Of a stretch of 64,000 nucleotides of DNA, positions 28,686-40,640 are shown piece by piece. Every line of letters begins with the position of its first letter. The stretch's first letter is position 1. Origin of the DNA: Cordia subcordata (taxonomy: Eukaryota > Streptophyta > Magnoliopsida > Boraginales > Cordiaceae). The stretch is from contig JAPTOF010000007.1 of NCBI GenBank assembly GCA_028554755.1, positions 1,272,001 to 1,336,000 of the forward strand. Reading direction: 5' to 3'. A model generated the notes under the pieces. The model ran no database searches. It had not been told where the DNA came from and was given only the letters and a program-made list of their open reading frames with translations. The translations under genes and the position numbers were made by a program.

Positions 28686-28769
28686 GGAAAGGGACTATGC
28701 AACCAGTTGAATTGTCTGATTGTCTCAATTAATAAGCTATTATCTAACGATGAAATTTAGACCTTTCGT

Positions 28770-29930
28770 ACTAGATATAAGATAATGGGTGCATTTGATT
28801 ATATATGGTCTGACTTCGATTCATTCCTAGTGGACCTTTTGGTATAGGGGCCGGTTTGCAGTCATTAAGGGAGTTCGGTCTGAGATTAAGGGGATTTATG
28901 ATGGGTATTGCATGAAGAGACAAAGGGAACGTACCCTCTTGCCAGGGATCTGACTTGTCACACCATAGTGGACCTATCCCTATGGGGTCCATCTTCATAT
29001 GTTAGCTCAGAAAGTCATTCTCACAATGGTATCATTTTACTTGAAATAGGGAAAGCTCCAAGTCACACGAAAGTCGGGCCAAGTCACCTGTCTATTTATA
29101 GTTAAATTCGGGTTTTGAGCCAAGATATTTATAAATACCCTTATTCCCTTTGTACAAAGATAAGTAATAACAACCAAGTGTTTTTTTTTTTTTTTTGTGA
29201 TTTTGCAACATTCAGACTTTCTCTAAATATTCAGGGGTATGTTTATATCTTTATATAATAGCCCTAGAATTTTCAATCAATTGAGGCATCAGAGATACAA
29301 TAGAGGAAAATCCCCGCTTATGTTTCTTCAATGTTTGCAGGAAGGTGAACCCATGTCTATCTCATACACCAGTGGACCATATAAGATCCCGTACATAAAT
29401 GGACCCCAACAGTAGCCGTTTATTCAATGCGATACTGACATGGTGAAGCAAATCCCTATAGCTCATTGTCTACAATTCATATTTTCATACAATAGCCTTA
29501 GAATTTTCAATTAACTTAAGCATTAGAGATACAACGAAGGAAAATCCCCACTTTTGTTTCTTCAATGTTTGTAGGAAGACAGACCCAGCTCCATTCTATA
29601 CACCAGTGGATCATACAATATCCTGTCCACCAATGGACCCCAATACTAGTTGTCTAGTCAATGCAATACTGTCATGGTGAAGCAAATCCCCATAGCTTAT
29701 TGTCTATTAGTGTATCCCGTAGTTTGTTGTTCGCTGTTGTACCTTACACCATCCATTGGCATACCCCATAGCACACCTTTACCGGCATACCTTACACCTT
29801 CCACAAACATACACTATACCTTGCAATCTATCAACATTCCCCAAGGTTATCCGTCTATCTACCATTGGATCGAGATCGAACAAGACCTTTTGGATAATTG
29901 GCATAGATCAAATTTTTTACTAAATCAGGT
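28770..29930. mobile_element. Degraded retrotransposon-like region with a tandem duplication
   Basis: A moderately GC-rich island inside AT-rich DNA. TATTTATAAATACC at 29127-29140 could be an LTR-type promoter. Segments 29269-29470 and 29491-29707 are diverged direct copies sharing AATTTTCAAT, GAGATACAA, GGAAAATCCCC, TTTCTTCAATGTTTG, ACACCAGTGGA, ATGGACCCCAA and ATGGTGAAGCAAATCCC. No reverse transcriptase, integrase or long open frame is seen. The call as an LTR fragment is an inference from composition and the TATA-like site. Confidence 0.35.
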
Positions 29931-30249
29931 ATAATTCTTTTTCTTTTGGATCAACTTTTATTCTTTTCCCCTTTTATGTTTCTTCTCATTTAAACAGGTT
30001 TTTTATCCCCTTTTTTTTTAAGATAAACACAAATCATATCAATATCAATTTTTATTCAAGAGAGAAGTAAATGGGCACCACTCATTTGTTAGCAATTTGT
30101 TATAGGGAATGAAATAACCCTTTTAGATGTGAGTTATAGAGAAGTGGAAGAACAAAAGTTTTGTCTTGGAAAATATTAAGAGTTTGTTTGGACACAATAA
30201 TATAATTATTAGGTTACATAATTATGTAATTATGCAATTTTTTAAACAA

Positions 30250-30375
30250 CATGTTGTTTGAGATGAGGAAGTAGTTCAAGTGGTTGAGACTACTTCTCTC
30301 AAGTGAAGTCCTAAGTTTAATCCCATTGGAAAGAACGGATTGGACTTTGAATGGGGGGTTTAAAAAAATAATAAT
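30250..30375 (+). mobile_element. tRNA-derived SINE-like element
   Basis: TAGTTCAAGTGGTTGAGAC matches a pol III box A region, and AAGTTTAATCCC about 50 bp later matches a box B. The downstream end runs into GGGGGGTTTAAAAAAATAAT, an A-rich tail. The organisation fits a short plant SINE. A TSD was not resolved. Confidence 0.45.
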
Positions 30376-30639
30376 AATAAGTCATGTTCAGTTATCATAA
30401 TATAATTACATCTTAATTTCCTAGATAATGTTTGGTAATATAGTTTGTAGTTAAACATCTAAATAATTTATTTTAGAAATAAATATTAATTATTGGAAAT
30501 ATTTTTAAAATCTATTAACAAATTTTTATGTACTAAAAATATTTATTAAGTAAATAAACAAAATAAATATTATTTATTACCATTAATGTTTCCAAAATAA
30601 ATGTTTTCCACACAAATTTTTTTAATATTTGAACTTGAT
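30376..30639. other. AT-rich intergenic DNA
   Basis: No gene or repeat family recognised. Confidence 0.4.
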
Positions 30640-31028
30640 CCTACAAAGAATCAGATAATATTCTGGCGAACTTCTCTGCAGACAATGACCTATAAAATAA
30701 GGAAACTAGGCACCAGTGTGGTACCGGCTAAAGAGCCTCCGATGCCTAAGTTAAATTTCCTCTTTAGGAAAGTTTTAGGATGAAATATGGTATGCAGAGT
30801 GAAGTTGTTTTTATTTAGGTGTAAGGAGGTTCTATTTATAGTTCGCTGCTGGAGACACGTGTCCTATTGCTTGAGATTGAGGAATGGTCATCGGTTGCAA
30901 ATGAGATGCTCATCGGGGAGACCTTTGATTGATCGACGGGGTCCTTCTTGCAGCATTATAGTCAAGACATTCCCAACCGCCTCGGCTACTATGGCCGATC
31001 TTGTATCAAAAAATAATGTTAAGTAATA
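30640..31028. mobile_element. Possible LTR fragment
   Basis: Composition changes abruptly to about 45-50% GC between AT-rich flanks. It contains GGCTAAAGAGCCTCCGATGC, followed about 100 bp later by TTCTATTTATAG, which could be the LTR TATA region. This resembles the U3 layout of plant LTR retrotransposons, but no primer-binding site, polypurine tract or coding region is attached. A solo or partial LTR is the best guess. Confidence 0.3.
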
Positions 31029-31121
31029 ACTAAATTAAAATTTATAATTAAAATAAATTAATTAATTAATTATAAAAAATAATAAAAAGTAGAAAGAATA
31101 TGAAAAAGTCAATAGAGAGTT

Positions 31122-32205
31122 TGTTTTTTGTTTTTTTTAGTACGAATGGAGATTTCATCAACTCAAAAGTAAAATTTACAAAGAGGTCCAACATGAATAG
31201 ATAGATCAGACAACACTAATAAAAAGGACAGTGGGTCGACTACCTTTAAGCCCAATTAGGGAAATAAATTACCACTAAGATAATAGGCTGAAGCCCAAAA
31301 CCCAAACAAACAAATAAGCCAAACACAACCAAGCTTAAAAACAACCCTAACCCTAACCCTACTCAGACTTGACACAAAGGTTGCTCTAATGACCTCCAAT
31401 GCAACAGCTAAGCAAGAAGTGCAAATTCTCATTAGCGCACAACAAGATTATCCTCCCCTCGCCATTACTAAGACACCTTTCCATAAACACTAAGGAAGCT
31501 ACCACGGATCAAAGTTCAGCAAGATCCAAAGAAGTCGATGGCAAGGTTGCAACCCCCCAAAGGACTAACCTAAAACCACTCAAAAATGAGTTTTGCGAAC
31601 CTCAACAGTCTGAATAGAGGTTGGGTTAAAGAACTACAATATTTAGATGGTTTCAACATTCCAAGAAAAAGGACGGACCTTCTAGGCCAAAGGCTTAAGT
31701 AGGTGGTGGCTAATACCACCTTATTACCTCTGCAACCACGAAAAAAAAAGGAACATAAAGCAGCACGCAAAAAGGGCTTCCTGCGTCTTATGGCATGGAC
31801 GGTCAGAGGATGAATAACTCGGATCTGAATAAACAAGCACATTATTTGGGGTTATATTGTTGTCTTCATCACTAGAGCTCACTAAAACACAAAAAACCAT
31901 CTTCACAATTAGGCAATGAGCTCACATATGAGAAAAAAGGAAAACAAGGCTCAAAATCTGAGATCAAAATGATAAAAGTAATGACTGAAGAAAAACACTA
32001 GACGCAAAAACATGAAGGGACACTAAACATAGAACACAAGAGACGACAAAAATAATAAAGAGACAGAAAGAGCCACGGTGAGGCTAGGTCTGAAAAAAGA
32101 TGTCATAGACTCGATCCGAACATGAAAAGCCCAGAGGAAACCTAAGAGGAAAGGACTGAAAAGTTATTCTCTCATAGAGAGAAATGAGCAACTAGGGGAA
32201 TTTTT
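31122..32205 (-). mobile_element. Probable 3' part of a non-LTR (LINE-type) retrotransposon or derived non-autonomous element
   Basis: Read on the minus strand, the segment ends GAGTTGATGAAATCTCCATT and then an A-rich tail (the T-run at 31122-31139 on the plus strand), the usual 3' end of plant LINE transcripts. The body differs from its flanks in being less AT-rich. Reverse transcriptase motifs were not found, so it is truncated or non-autonomous. The 5' limit near 32205 is set only by the composition change. Confidence 0.4.
31343..31363. repeat. Short interstitial telomere-like repeat
   Basis: Three AACCCT units in a row (AACCCTAACCCTAACCCT). This is the six-base TTAGGG form; most plant telomeres are TTTAGGG. 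It lies inside the LINE-like segment and is probably chance or part of that element. Confidence 0.7.
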
Positions 32206-32946
32206 TTCCCTTTACTAATACTTTAGTAATTCTGTTCAAGTCATTCACGCCAAGATTGGAGTGAATAGTTGAGCTGTCCAATTACATGCGATTCATCTCT
32301 AATTAAGGAATTACTTTATCTAACAAACATGCATAACTATGTATTTAACTATACCTAAATTAATTATAAGGTGATTTTTCAAACGCATCATATTTATTTT
32401 AAAAAATCATAAAAATAAATTTACCTTCATTTATTTTATTTTTCAAGAAAACTTTTATCAAAAGTATGGAGCAATAAAAAAACAAATAAATTAATACATA
32501 TTACCATCAAACGTGTCATCCAATCCCTTTGTCGGTAATTTCCTTTAAAAAAAAAAGAGTCTAATCCACTAGTCAAATTGATTCGATTAAAATAAAAATA
32601 ATAATAAAATATATCCGCTTTGGCTCGCGGTTTTGGGGCTTTTTCTAAGCATAGCGGTCTGATGAGCTTCCAAAATTACACTTATCCAAATTCAACGCCT
32701 CCAATCATTTCCACGTCATCCATATCTATCCTTTGCTCTTTTTTATTTCCTTTCCTACCCCTCCTTTTTCATTTAATTTCATCCCTATCCCTCCAAACAA
32801 AACCCCCTCCTCCCCTCTCAGCTTACCTCCAGTGTCACTCCTGCAAATAACCTCAAATTCTTGCCCTTTTCTCTAAATGCAATAAAAATAAATCAATACA
32901 AACATATATATATATATAAGAGAATAGTTTTGTGTGTGTGTGAAGA
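32206..32946. promoter_or_regulatory. Upstream region and probable 5' UTR of the SnRK1 beta gene
   Basis: AT-rich DNA to about 32620, then a pyrimidine-rich stretch (32700-32870, for example CCCCCTCCTCCCCTCTCAGC) typical of plant leaders. TATATATATATAAG at 32907-32920 is TATA-like but only about 30 bp from the ATG, so it is more likely transcribed. Transcription start cannot be fixed. Confidence 0.35.
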
Positions 32947-35900
32947 ATGGGGAATGTGAATGGTAGAGAAGAGGGTGGTGTTGGTGGCGGAGGAGGTGAT
33001 GATCCAGCGATAAGAGCCAACGGCGACGATGCGGTCCGTGAGAACCACGCGCCGCGCTCGGGCGTGCCTTCCTCTGACTTGATGGCGAACTCTCCTCCCG
33101 ATAGCCCCCAGCGCTGTCGCTCCCCCGTCTTGTTCGCCCCTCAGGTCACGTCTCTTCACACACATATAAGTGCGTGAGTGTGTGTTGGAGATGTGTTTTA
33201 GCAAGCTTATATGCATACATACATATATGTGTATGAGTGTGTGTGGATGTGTTTTTGTATTTATTGCAAGTTTTTATGTGTATATATACATATGTATAAG
33301 TGTGTGTTTGTGTGATGAATGTGTCTTTATGTAAATTGCTATATATATTCATACACACACATATAAGTGTGTGAGTGTATGTGGACGTGTTTTTGTATAT
33401 AATGCGAGTTTATATGTGTATATATATACATATGTATGAGCCTGTGCTGTGTGTGTGATGAATGTGTTTTGTGTAAATTGCTATATATATTCATACAGAC
33501 ATTTAAGTGTGCGAGTGTGTGGATGTTTTTTCGTATACATTGCAAGCTTATATGTGGATATATACTTATGTATGTGTCTCTGTTTGTCTGTCTAAATGTG
33601 TTTTATGAAAATTGCTATATATGTTCATATGTATAAGTGTGCGCGCACGAATGCTTGCGTGTTTATGAGTGTGTTTTGCGTATATTTCTGTATATATACA
33701 TGTGTTGAACGTGTTCTGTATATATTTATCTCTACGTGTATATACGAATGTATATCTATATGAAAAGCACAAGAAGGAAAAGATGAAAGTGAAAGGGAAA
33801 CAAGGAAATGCTCGGTTGTAAAGCGTTTGGGAATGGTTTCATTATAGTGCAGTTTGTGGGTTATGAATTCGACCAATTATCACGGCCCAGAATGTAGCAT
33901 TTTTGGACAATTAGCTGATATGGATGGACATATTTCCATATAGTTTTGGCTACGATAAAGTCATTAAAGTGGTTTTTGATGAATCATGAGAGGGATGAGG
34001 ATTTAAGCGTAGATGATTAAACTGAGAGGATGTGGATTTGGCATAATATGGTCAATTTTACATGGTCCTTTTTATGAATTGCCAAAATAAGGATTATACT
34101 AGGTTAACTGTTAACTATTTGTGCAAAGTGAAGGGATACTTTTTCCTCATCATGATTACTCTTGTACATAGGATATTGCTTCTGAAAGGCAACTGTATAG
34201 GAAAGTCATAGAACAAGACACGTATTCTTGGATTTATTAGAGTTGCATGAATGTATGAGTGTGAGAGAGATAGCGAGAGGCATATGGACAAAGAGGATAT
34301 ATGTGTGCATATGCACTGTATTGTGGTTATGCAGTTAGTTCACTCCTCAAAGTTCATGTTCTCAGCAGATGATCAAAAGAAACTAAAGCTAAAAGTTGTG
34401 ACTGACTCTATAATAACGTTCTAGTATGGGGTTGAAAGTGAAAAGGAGCTTGTCATCTTTTCATGATATTCTCGTATGGAGTTGAAAGTGAAAGGAGTTT
34501 GTCATTGTTTCGTGATAAGCCAGCATTCGAGTGATGATGATTGGAAATTACATTGGGAAGTTACTGACAATTACCGTGAAAAAATTGTTCTACTTCAAGG
34601 ATCAGAATGGGCAAATGATTTTGTCATTTTAGTGGAAGACAGCATGTGAGATTAATGATGATCGAGAATGTTGTTATCTTATTAGGATAAGACAGTGGTG
34701 TGACTGGTGATGTTCGAATTGTAAATTAGGATGTTGCTAGTCATTACTATATGTCCATGACGCTCAACGTGAAAATGCATCTGCTGTCAGGATAACTCAA
34801 TTTGTCACTGATAATTGAAAAATTAATACAGAAAATGGGAATGGCTATAATTACTTTGATATCGTTCGTTTCTGAGCTTCCAGCTGAAAAGTTGTTTGTT
34901 ATGGTTTAATTTACTCGCACGTGTAATTGATACTTAGTGGGGATTTGTCATGGGAGTTGTTAACAAAATATTATTTATTCTACTATTTGATTCAAAGTAA
35001 CAGTGCATCTGTTGTCGTTATCTTATTAGGATGGACAATATGTAATAAATGAAGCTCAAAATTGCACATTTGGAAATTGTGAATGATTATTATGATATGG
35101 TCCTGCTACAAGGTTCCAAAGTTAACAGGCCTTGGTGTCAGGATACAACAGCCTGTGGGAATGTTTTTCAAAAGATAAATTGGAAGTTGCTGTTGAAGTT
35201 GCAAATGATTACTAATAAGTGATTAAGTTCCTCCTTCAAGGTTCAAAGTTAATGGGCTTTTGTTGTCAGGATGCCGGAGCCTGTGAGAATGATTTGAAAT
35301 GATAAAATGGAAGTTGCTGGTGATGTCTATTGTGCTATGAAAAGTAAAAACTGTTTTCATTGTCATCATAGGAATTAGGATTAGGCATCATGTGTTGAAT
35401 AATGATGAGTTGATGACTAGTAAATCAAAAGTTGCTAACGCTTATTGTTGTATTGTATAGTTGATGTGGATAGCATACAAGATTGTACAAATAACTTAGT
35501 TGCTTATGTATTTAATTTAGGGCTTGCTCCTTGCATCCCTTTGTTACGTATTAATAAAATTCTTTACTTCTCAAAGAAAGAAAAAGAATTGTACTAGCTC
35601 AAGGTTTAATGTTAAAAGCCATATATGTTATCATTATTTTTTATGGTATTGTATTTGTTACAAGGTTTGAAAAATCATTTCTTGTCGGTGCCGTTGTGGA
35701 ATAGGATGGTGGTCTAGCTGGAAGCTGTTATTTAGTTAGATTGATGCTAGCTGTTGAAAGTTGGATATTGCTAATAATCACTCAATTAAACACATTTCAG
35801 AAAGAATCAATATTCTTGCTCGTGTTCGAGCATTTGCTTGGTGTAATATTGACCCCTTGGTGTTATTTATTGCAAAAGACCAATTGTATGTTCTTAGTTT

Positions 35901-38900
35901 GTATCCAAGTGTGGGATCTATATGAAAGCATATTCTTCTGTGCCTTGTCATATGCGTCTAAATCTGCTTCAGTCCAAATTTTGGACTGCTGGCTTTATTG
36001 CTTATAGTTATGTGCTTTAATATCTTCATGCCTGAGTACCTTATATCTTTCTAGGATAATTGCTATTAGGGGAAGATGATAAGCTCACATAGTTGGTTTG
36101 CTCTGGAGCCTCATTTGTTGAATAATGAATTGCCATTTCATGCATTTCTTATCTTGAGGATGATAAGAAGAAGCTGAAATGCAAGTGATCATGCTCTGAT
36201 GTATCAAGTACTTTGCTGGAAATCTTTATGGGGAAGTGTAAAAGGAGAATATTTTAATGAAAGCCAAAAAATTTTGTGCAGGTGATGAGGAGAAGACTTT
36301 CTTCACTCAAAAAGTCAATATTTGACATTATCCCTTTTTCTATCTTGTTGGTTGCTATTCATCTCTCTTTCTTACAATATACAACTTCCCGATGTTAAAT
36401 AGAGTATCTCGATCATCAATACCTCTGCTAATAGAGGAACAAATTTGGGAAAAACTCATTCTGTGAGAAGTCAAAATGAAGTTGTTTATGGATGTGTCAG
36501 AAGTACAGTTTCTTGATCTCTAAATTTCATAATGTACAATATGTGAAGCTCTTGTCAGACTGGAGTTATGAAGGGACAGAAGAGAGACCTAGATATATGT
36601 TTATTGCCATTGGCCATTAGCTGTGGTGTGGAGATCGACTTATAACCAGCTAATCTTTAAGGTTTTCTATTGTGCGTCTTGGCTATGGTAGAAGCCCTTA
36701 AGTTTACTCTTGAAATCAAGGTTTTGACCTATATGTCAGATTGGAGTCCCATGGCTTTCCATTTTTATTTCTAGCTGTCATGCCATGCTGTGAACTCCAA
36801 TATTTGGTGGCACTTCTGTATCATAAAAGGCCAGAAAGTTTGAAGGGTTTAGACTTGAGCTTTGAGTAACATCAGTCTAGTGTAAATTCATATTCTCTGA
36901 TTGGATGATTAACTATGTAGTTAAAGAACCCAATATGTGCTCTGTTGTCTTTTACGATTATAAGATGCTTTTTTACCTTCTGATTTAAAAGCTGAGATGG
37001 CCAGTTAATAGTTTGTTCTTGGATCTTTCTCCCACAATTGTTTTGCTAATTGATTTACAAAATTTATATCTTCATTTCCTCAGGTTCCAGCTGTTCCATT
37101 ACAAGGTGATTACCCACCATTCTTTAATCACATGCCGCAGGATGAACCTGAGGATGATACTGAATACCCCCCTGAGCAAGGCATACCCATTTTAATAACA
37201 TGGAGTTATGGCGGAAAAAATGTGGCTGTGGAAGGATCATGGGACAGCTGGAGGACAAGGTGAAGGTTTTTCAAGATTAAAGTATATGTATTGGTTCCCT
37301 CCTATATTAAGAAGTTATGCAAAATATCTCTAGGGAGTTCTAAATGTACGAAGTAATGGTATCTCTCTTGCAGGAAGATACTCCAAAGAACAGGTAAAGA
37401 TCATACCATTCTCTTGGTCCTTCCATCAGGCATATACCATTACAAGTTCATTGTGGACGGGGAAGAGAGATATATACCGGATCTTCCGCATGAGACAGAT
37501 GAAAGGGGCCGTACTTGTAATCTTCTTGATGTTAATGTGAGTGAATAATCTGTCTTGCTGATCTATAAATTTCTTTTTGTCTCACCTGGTTTGCAAATCA
37601 ATAAGAAACTTACTTAGGCTCAATTAGTACTGAGAATGAATTAATTCCATAGATGTCAGGAACAGGGATTGTGGTGATCCCTAAAAACTGCTCATGGTGC
37701 TTCAAATTCATTTGACTACCACAATGATTTTCCTAATTTTCGGAGAAAATTTTGTGGAAGGAATTTTTGTGCATTGCTTATGTTTCTTGTGATGCCTCGC
37801 CTGAATTATTTTTGTTCTATTCTTTGTTCTCTAAATTTGATTTTACTATGTGAATCTTAGCAGCCTATCCTTCATTGTCTGAGCTGTAATTTTATGTCGA
37901 GAGATGACTATGTGCATAAAGTTCTTTGTGACATTTGCTATGAACTTCTAAATATTGAAGCTAGTTTGCAAATTTGTTGATATATAAAACGGTACCCAAG
38001 TTAAACTATGTATCCCCAAATTGAGATTCAAAAAGTACTTAAACAAACAAATAGTTTTATGCTTGATTAGATGGAACTATGGATTTTGTCCCTTGTGTAA
38101 ATATTATTGTCAGAGCTCTTATACATCAAGCATTTGTGTGAGTCTGGAGAGCACATGGATGGGTGGGTAGAGAAATCAATAGATATAGAAAGAAAGGGAA
38201 AAAGCAAAGGAACTCAAGACATTGTTATTTCATCCTTATTGGATATTATGCTAACACCCTCATTTCTGTGACACCACCGCTCTTTAGGAGCCGTCTCCTT
38301 TTAGTCACTAGTAAGTTGTATTGTGCAAATGAAACTGAGATGTCAACTTTTAGCTAGATCTTGAAAATCCTCTCAAATGCATATATGTCTAGTATTATTG
38401 CACATTACCATGATGTACTTCGTGCTTGTAAGCTGTTGTGAGAATTCTCAAGAAAACTAGTAGATTATGGATTATTATGAAGATTAATTAACTAGGAGAG
38501 TTTGACCATTAATAAATAGTTCTAATTGCCTGAAAGCAATTACGATACATTTGGCATGACGTTCTAGGAGTCCAACTGAACGTTTGTGCTGAATCATGAT
38601 TAAGAAGAGTGTTTGGTCCCCTCAAGTTTTCCTTTGCATTGGGCCACAGAGATAAGAGAATTAATGTTTTATAATACATGGGTATATGAAACTTTGGGGA
38701 ACTTGGGGTTTCCCAACGTAATCCTCAAAACATGCGTTGATAAAGTTTTGAAAGCTCTGAATAGTGGAGAAGTATATAGTAAGTGTTCACGGACACACAT
38801 GGAGAGAGAATATGGTTGATTCTTTTCTTTTTTTGAGTTCCACGTCCTTGATACTTCAAGGACTGAGTCAAAATATGTACCAATGCCACTTGTAAAGTAC

Positions 38901-39868
38901 ATTCTCTTATTAGATTGTAATGAAGATTCTTCGCATAGGTGATGTAAAAATTGCTCGGGTAGATCTAGGTTTCAAAAGTTCGTTTGAGTTGTAAGAAAAG
39001 AGTTTAGCCAAAAAATAGTAAAAGAAGAAATCCGACAACATCATGAATGCTGCTAGATGTCAGCCTGGTTGATGGTAAAATGCTAGTAAAAACTAAATGA
39101 AATAGGACTATGCTGGTATGGCCTGTTTGGTTAGGTGGTTTTGTGTAATCGTGTTACCACGGTGTCCCGTTGTGCTTCATCTAATTGTTGCGGCAGAGGG
39201 TATGCTTTGTATAAAAGTACTGGTAGTTGATCGTTCTTTATTTGTACGAGTAATACCAGTTTAACAAACCAGGAAAACGGAATATAGGTTAAGATTGAAA
39301 ACCATAACCGTTGATATGTTACAGTTAGTGAAGATGGGGGGAGGCAGGGGAACTCTAAGCACTGCGTGTTAGAAAAGGGCAGAAGATCTTGAAGCACTGC
39401 TTAACAGCTCATCCGGATTTGGAATATCTGTTATTTTCTTTTTTCTTCTTTTTTCTGCCCCGTCTCCGTTTTTTTCTTGTGCAATAAATCACATGGGGTC
39501 TCTATTTTTGCACTTAAAACTAAATTCTTGTCATTCTGAAGGATTATGTACCAGAGAACCCGGAAAGCATAGCAGAGTTTGAGGCTCCACCATCACCAGA
39601 CTCCAGCTATGGTCAAGCTTTCCCAAGAGACGAAGAGTACGCCAAGGAGCCAATGGTAGCCCCACCCCAACTCAATCCAACCGTCGGTGGGGAAAATTCA
39701 GACGAGGCTTCTTCGTCGTCATCCTCATTGAAGCCACAGCACGTGGTGCTAAACCACCTTTTCACGGAGAAAGGATGGGCGTCTCAGTCTGTGGTTGCTC
39801 TCGGCCTGACTCATCGTTTTCACTCCAAGTATGTTACCGTCGTCCTCTATAAGCCTCTTAAGAGATGA
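32947..39868 (+). CDS. KINB1: SnRK1 complex regulatory beta subunit (AKIN beta1-like)
   Basis: Four in-phase exons: 32947-33144, 37084-37259, 37374-37536 and 39542-39868, giving 287 aa, as in the family. It starts MGNVNGREEG; Gly2 in this context is a known N-myristoylation site of plant beta subunits and would tether or release SnRK1 at membranes. Residues about 100-179 form the AMPK-type carbohydrate-binding domain (ILITWSYGGKNVAVEGSWDSW ... GIYHYKFIVDGE). The C-terminal ASC domain (about 240-287: HVVLNHLF ... GLTHRFHSKYVTVVLYKPLKR) binds the alpha kinase and the gamma-type subunit. The subunit scaffolds and targets the SnRK1 energy-sensing kinase. Exon 1 codes for a Gly-rich, then Ser/Pro-rich leader that is poorly conserved in general. 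Introns are 3.9, 0.1 and 2.0 kb. KINB2 is the closest alternative; the choice of beta1 rests on overall likeness. Confidence 0.95.
33165..33770. repeat. TG-rich minisatellite in intron 1 of the SnRK1 beta gene
   Basis: Begins about 20 bp after the exon 1 donor. Units of about 131-138 bp start with GTGTGNGAGTGT at about 33232, 33369, 33507 and 33638 (degenerate). Each contains GGANGTGTTTTT, TATATGTG, ATACATATGTAT, GATGAATGTGT and AAATTGCTATATAT. The units are 75-85% alike by eye. Purine/pyrimidine alternation (TG, TA) is continuous. Confidence 0.85.
34422..35300. repeat. Degenerate short duplications in SnRK1 beta intron 1
   Basis: Pairs of near-identical stretches: GTATGGNGTTGAAAGTGAAA at about 34425 and 34474; AAGGTTCCAAAGTTAA...GTCAGGAT...AGCCTGTG at about 35109 and 35239 (about 130 bp apart). 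They lie deep in the intron and have no coding sense. Confidence 0.6.
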
Positions 39869-40490
39869 CCCCTTGCTTTAACACTGGATTCTGTACAGGC
39901 CTGCTGTTTGCTGTAAAGAAAACTTTTTTATACAACAAGGCAAAGTTGTTTTGACGGCTGCTAATCTGCGCTTTGGTTGTACAATATTTCTTGAATTTCA
40001 ATGGTGTCTGCAAACTTTAAACTATGGGGACTATGTGCTGTGTCTTTTCATATTGCTACCTTGAGGCAATGCTGGCTTATGCATTTTTGACGCATGCTTC
40101 AGGTCATGCGATACTGTGATAAGAGAGCATAATTTCAAACTCGGGTTACGGTAATTCTTTTCCTCTTTACTTCTTTTTTTTTTTTTTTTCCTTTCTTCAA
40201 GAGGTTAAGTCGATGAAGAAATTATGCAATCACAAACGAGGGATGTTTCCCCCTTCTCATTCTTTCCACCAAAAGCAATAAGTGTCCTCAATAGCTTGCC
40301 CAATTCATTGAATCCATAGGTTGAGAAAGGCCGTGGTATGCCAACAAGTTTGCACAAAAATTGACTTTCCTGTAAACATATTTTATCCTAAATGTTGGCT
40401 TTTCTATGAAGCATCTATTTATGATTCTACACATGTGGTCTTTGACCAGACGATTATCTTAACCCATTAGTCCAAGCACAGAGAACTATC
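39869..40490. terminator. 3' UTR and downstream flank of the SnRK1 beta gene
   Basis: T-rich sequence after the stop at 39868. TTTGCTGTAAAG and TTGTACAATATTTC are plausible plant near-upstream elements, but no unique polyadenylation site can be named. No other gene is seen. Confidence 0.3.
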
Positions 40491-40640
40491 GGATCAACCT
40501 CAACTTCTAGTTCGACGATACCTTTCCTATGTGTCAACTTTAAATCTTCCTAGAGAGCCAGGGGTTCGACCTTATTATTTGAAGCCACTATTAGCTTTGC
40601 CGCTAGCAACCCCCCCCCCCCCCCACAAAAAAAAATCTTT
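40490..40640 (+). mobile_element. Weak SINE-like segment ending in a C-run
   Basis: CTTCTAGTTCGACGATACC, then AGAGCCAGGGGTTCGACC about 55 bp later, resembles box A/box B order loosely. The segment ends in 15 C followed by CACAAAAAAAAAT (40610-40635). Low support. Confidence 0.2.

Noticed and set aside
28541..28732. Similar lysine/isoleucine-rich peptides at 27762-28022 (minus) and 28541-28732 (plus)
   Set aside because: They are translations of the two inverted arms of the Mutator-like element, not genes.
31343..31363. Chromosome end or telomere junction
   Set aside because: Only three six-base units, embedded between ordinary sequence on both sides.
33146..33876. Cluster of His/Thr/Tyr-rich open frames on the minus strand
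   Set aside because: They arise from the TG/TA minisatellite in SnRK1 beta intron 1, read backwards.
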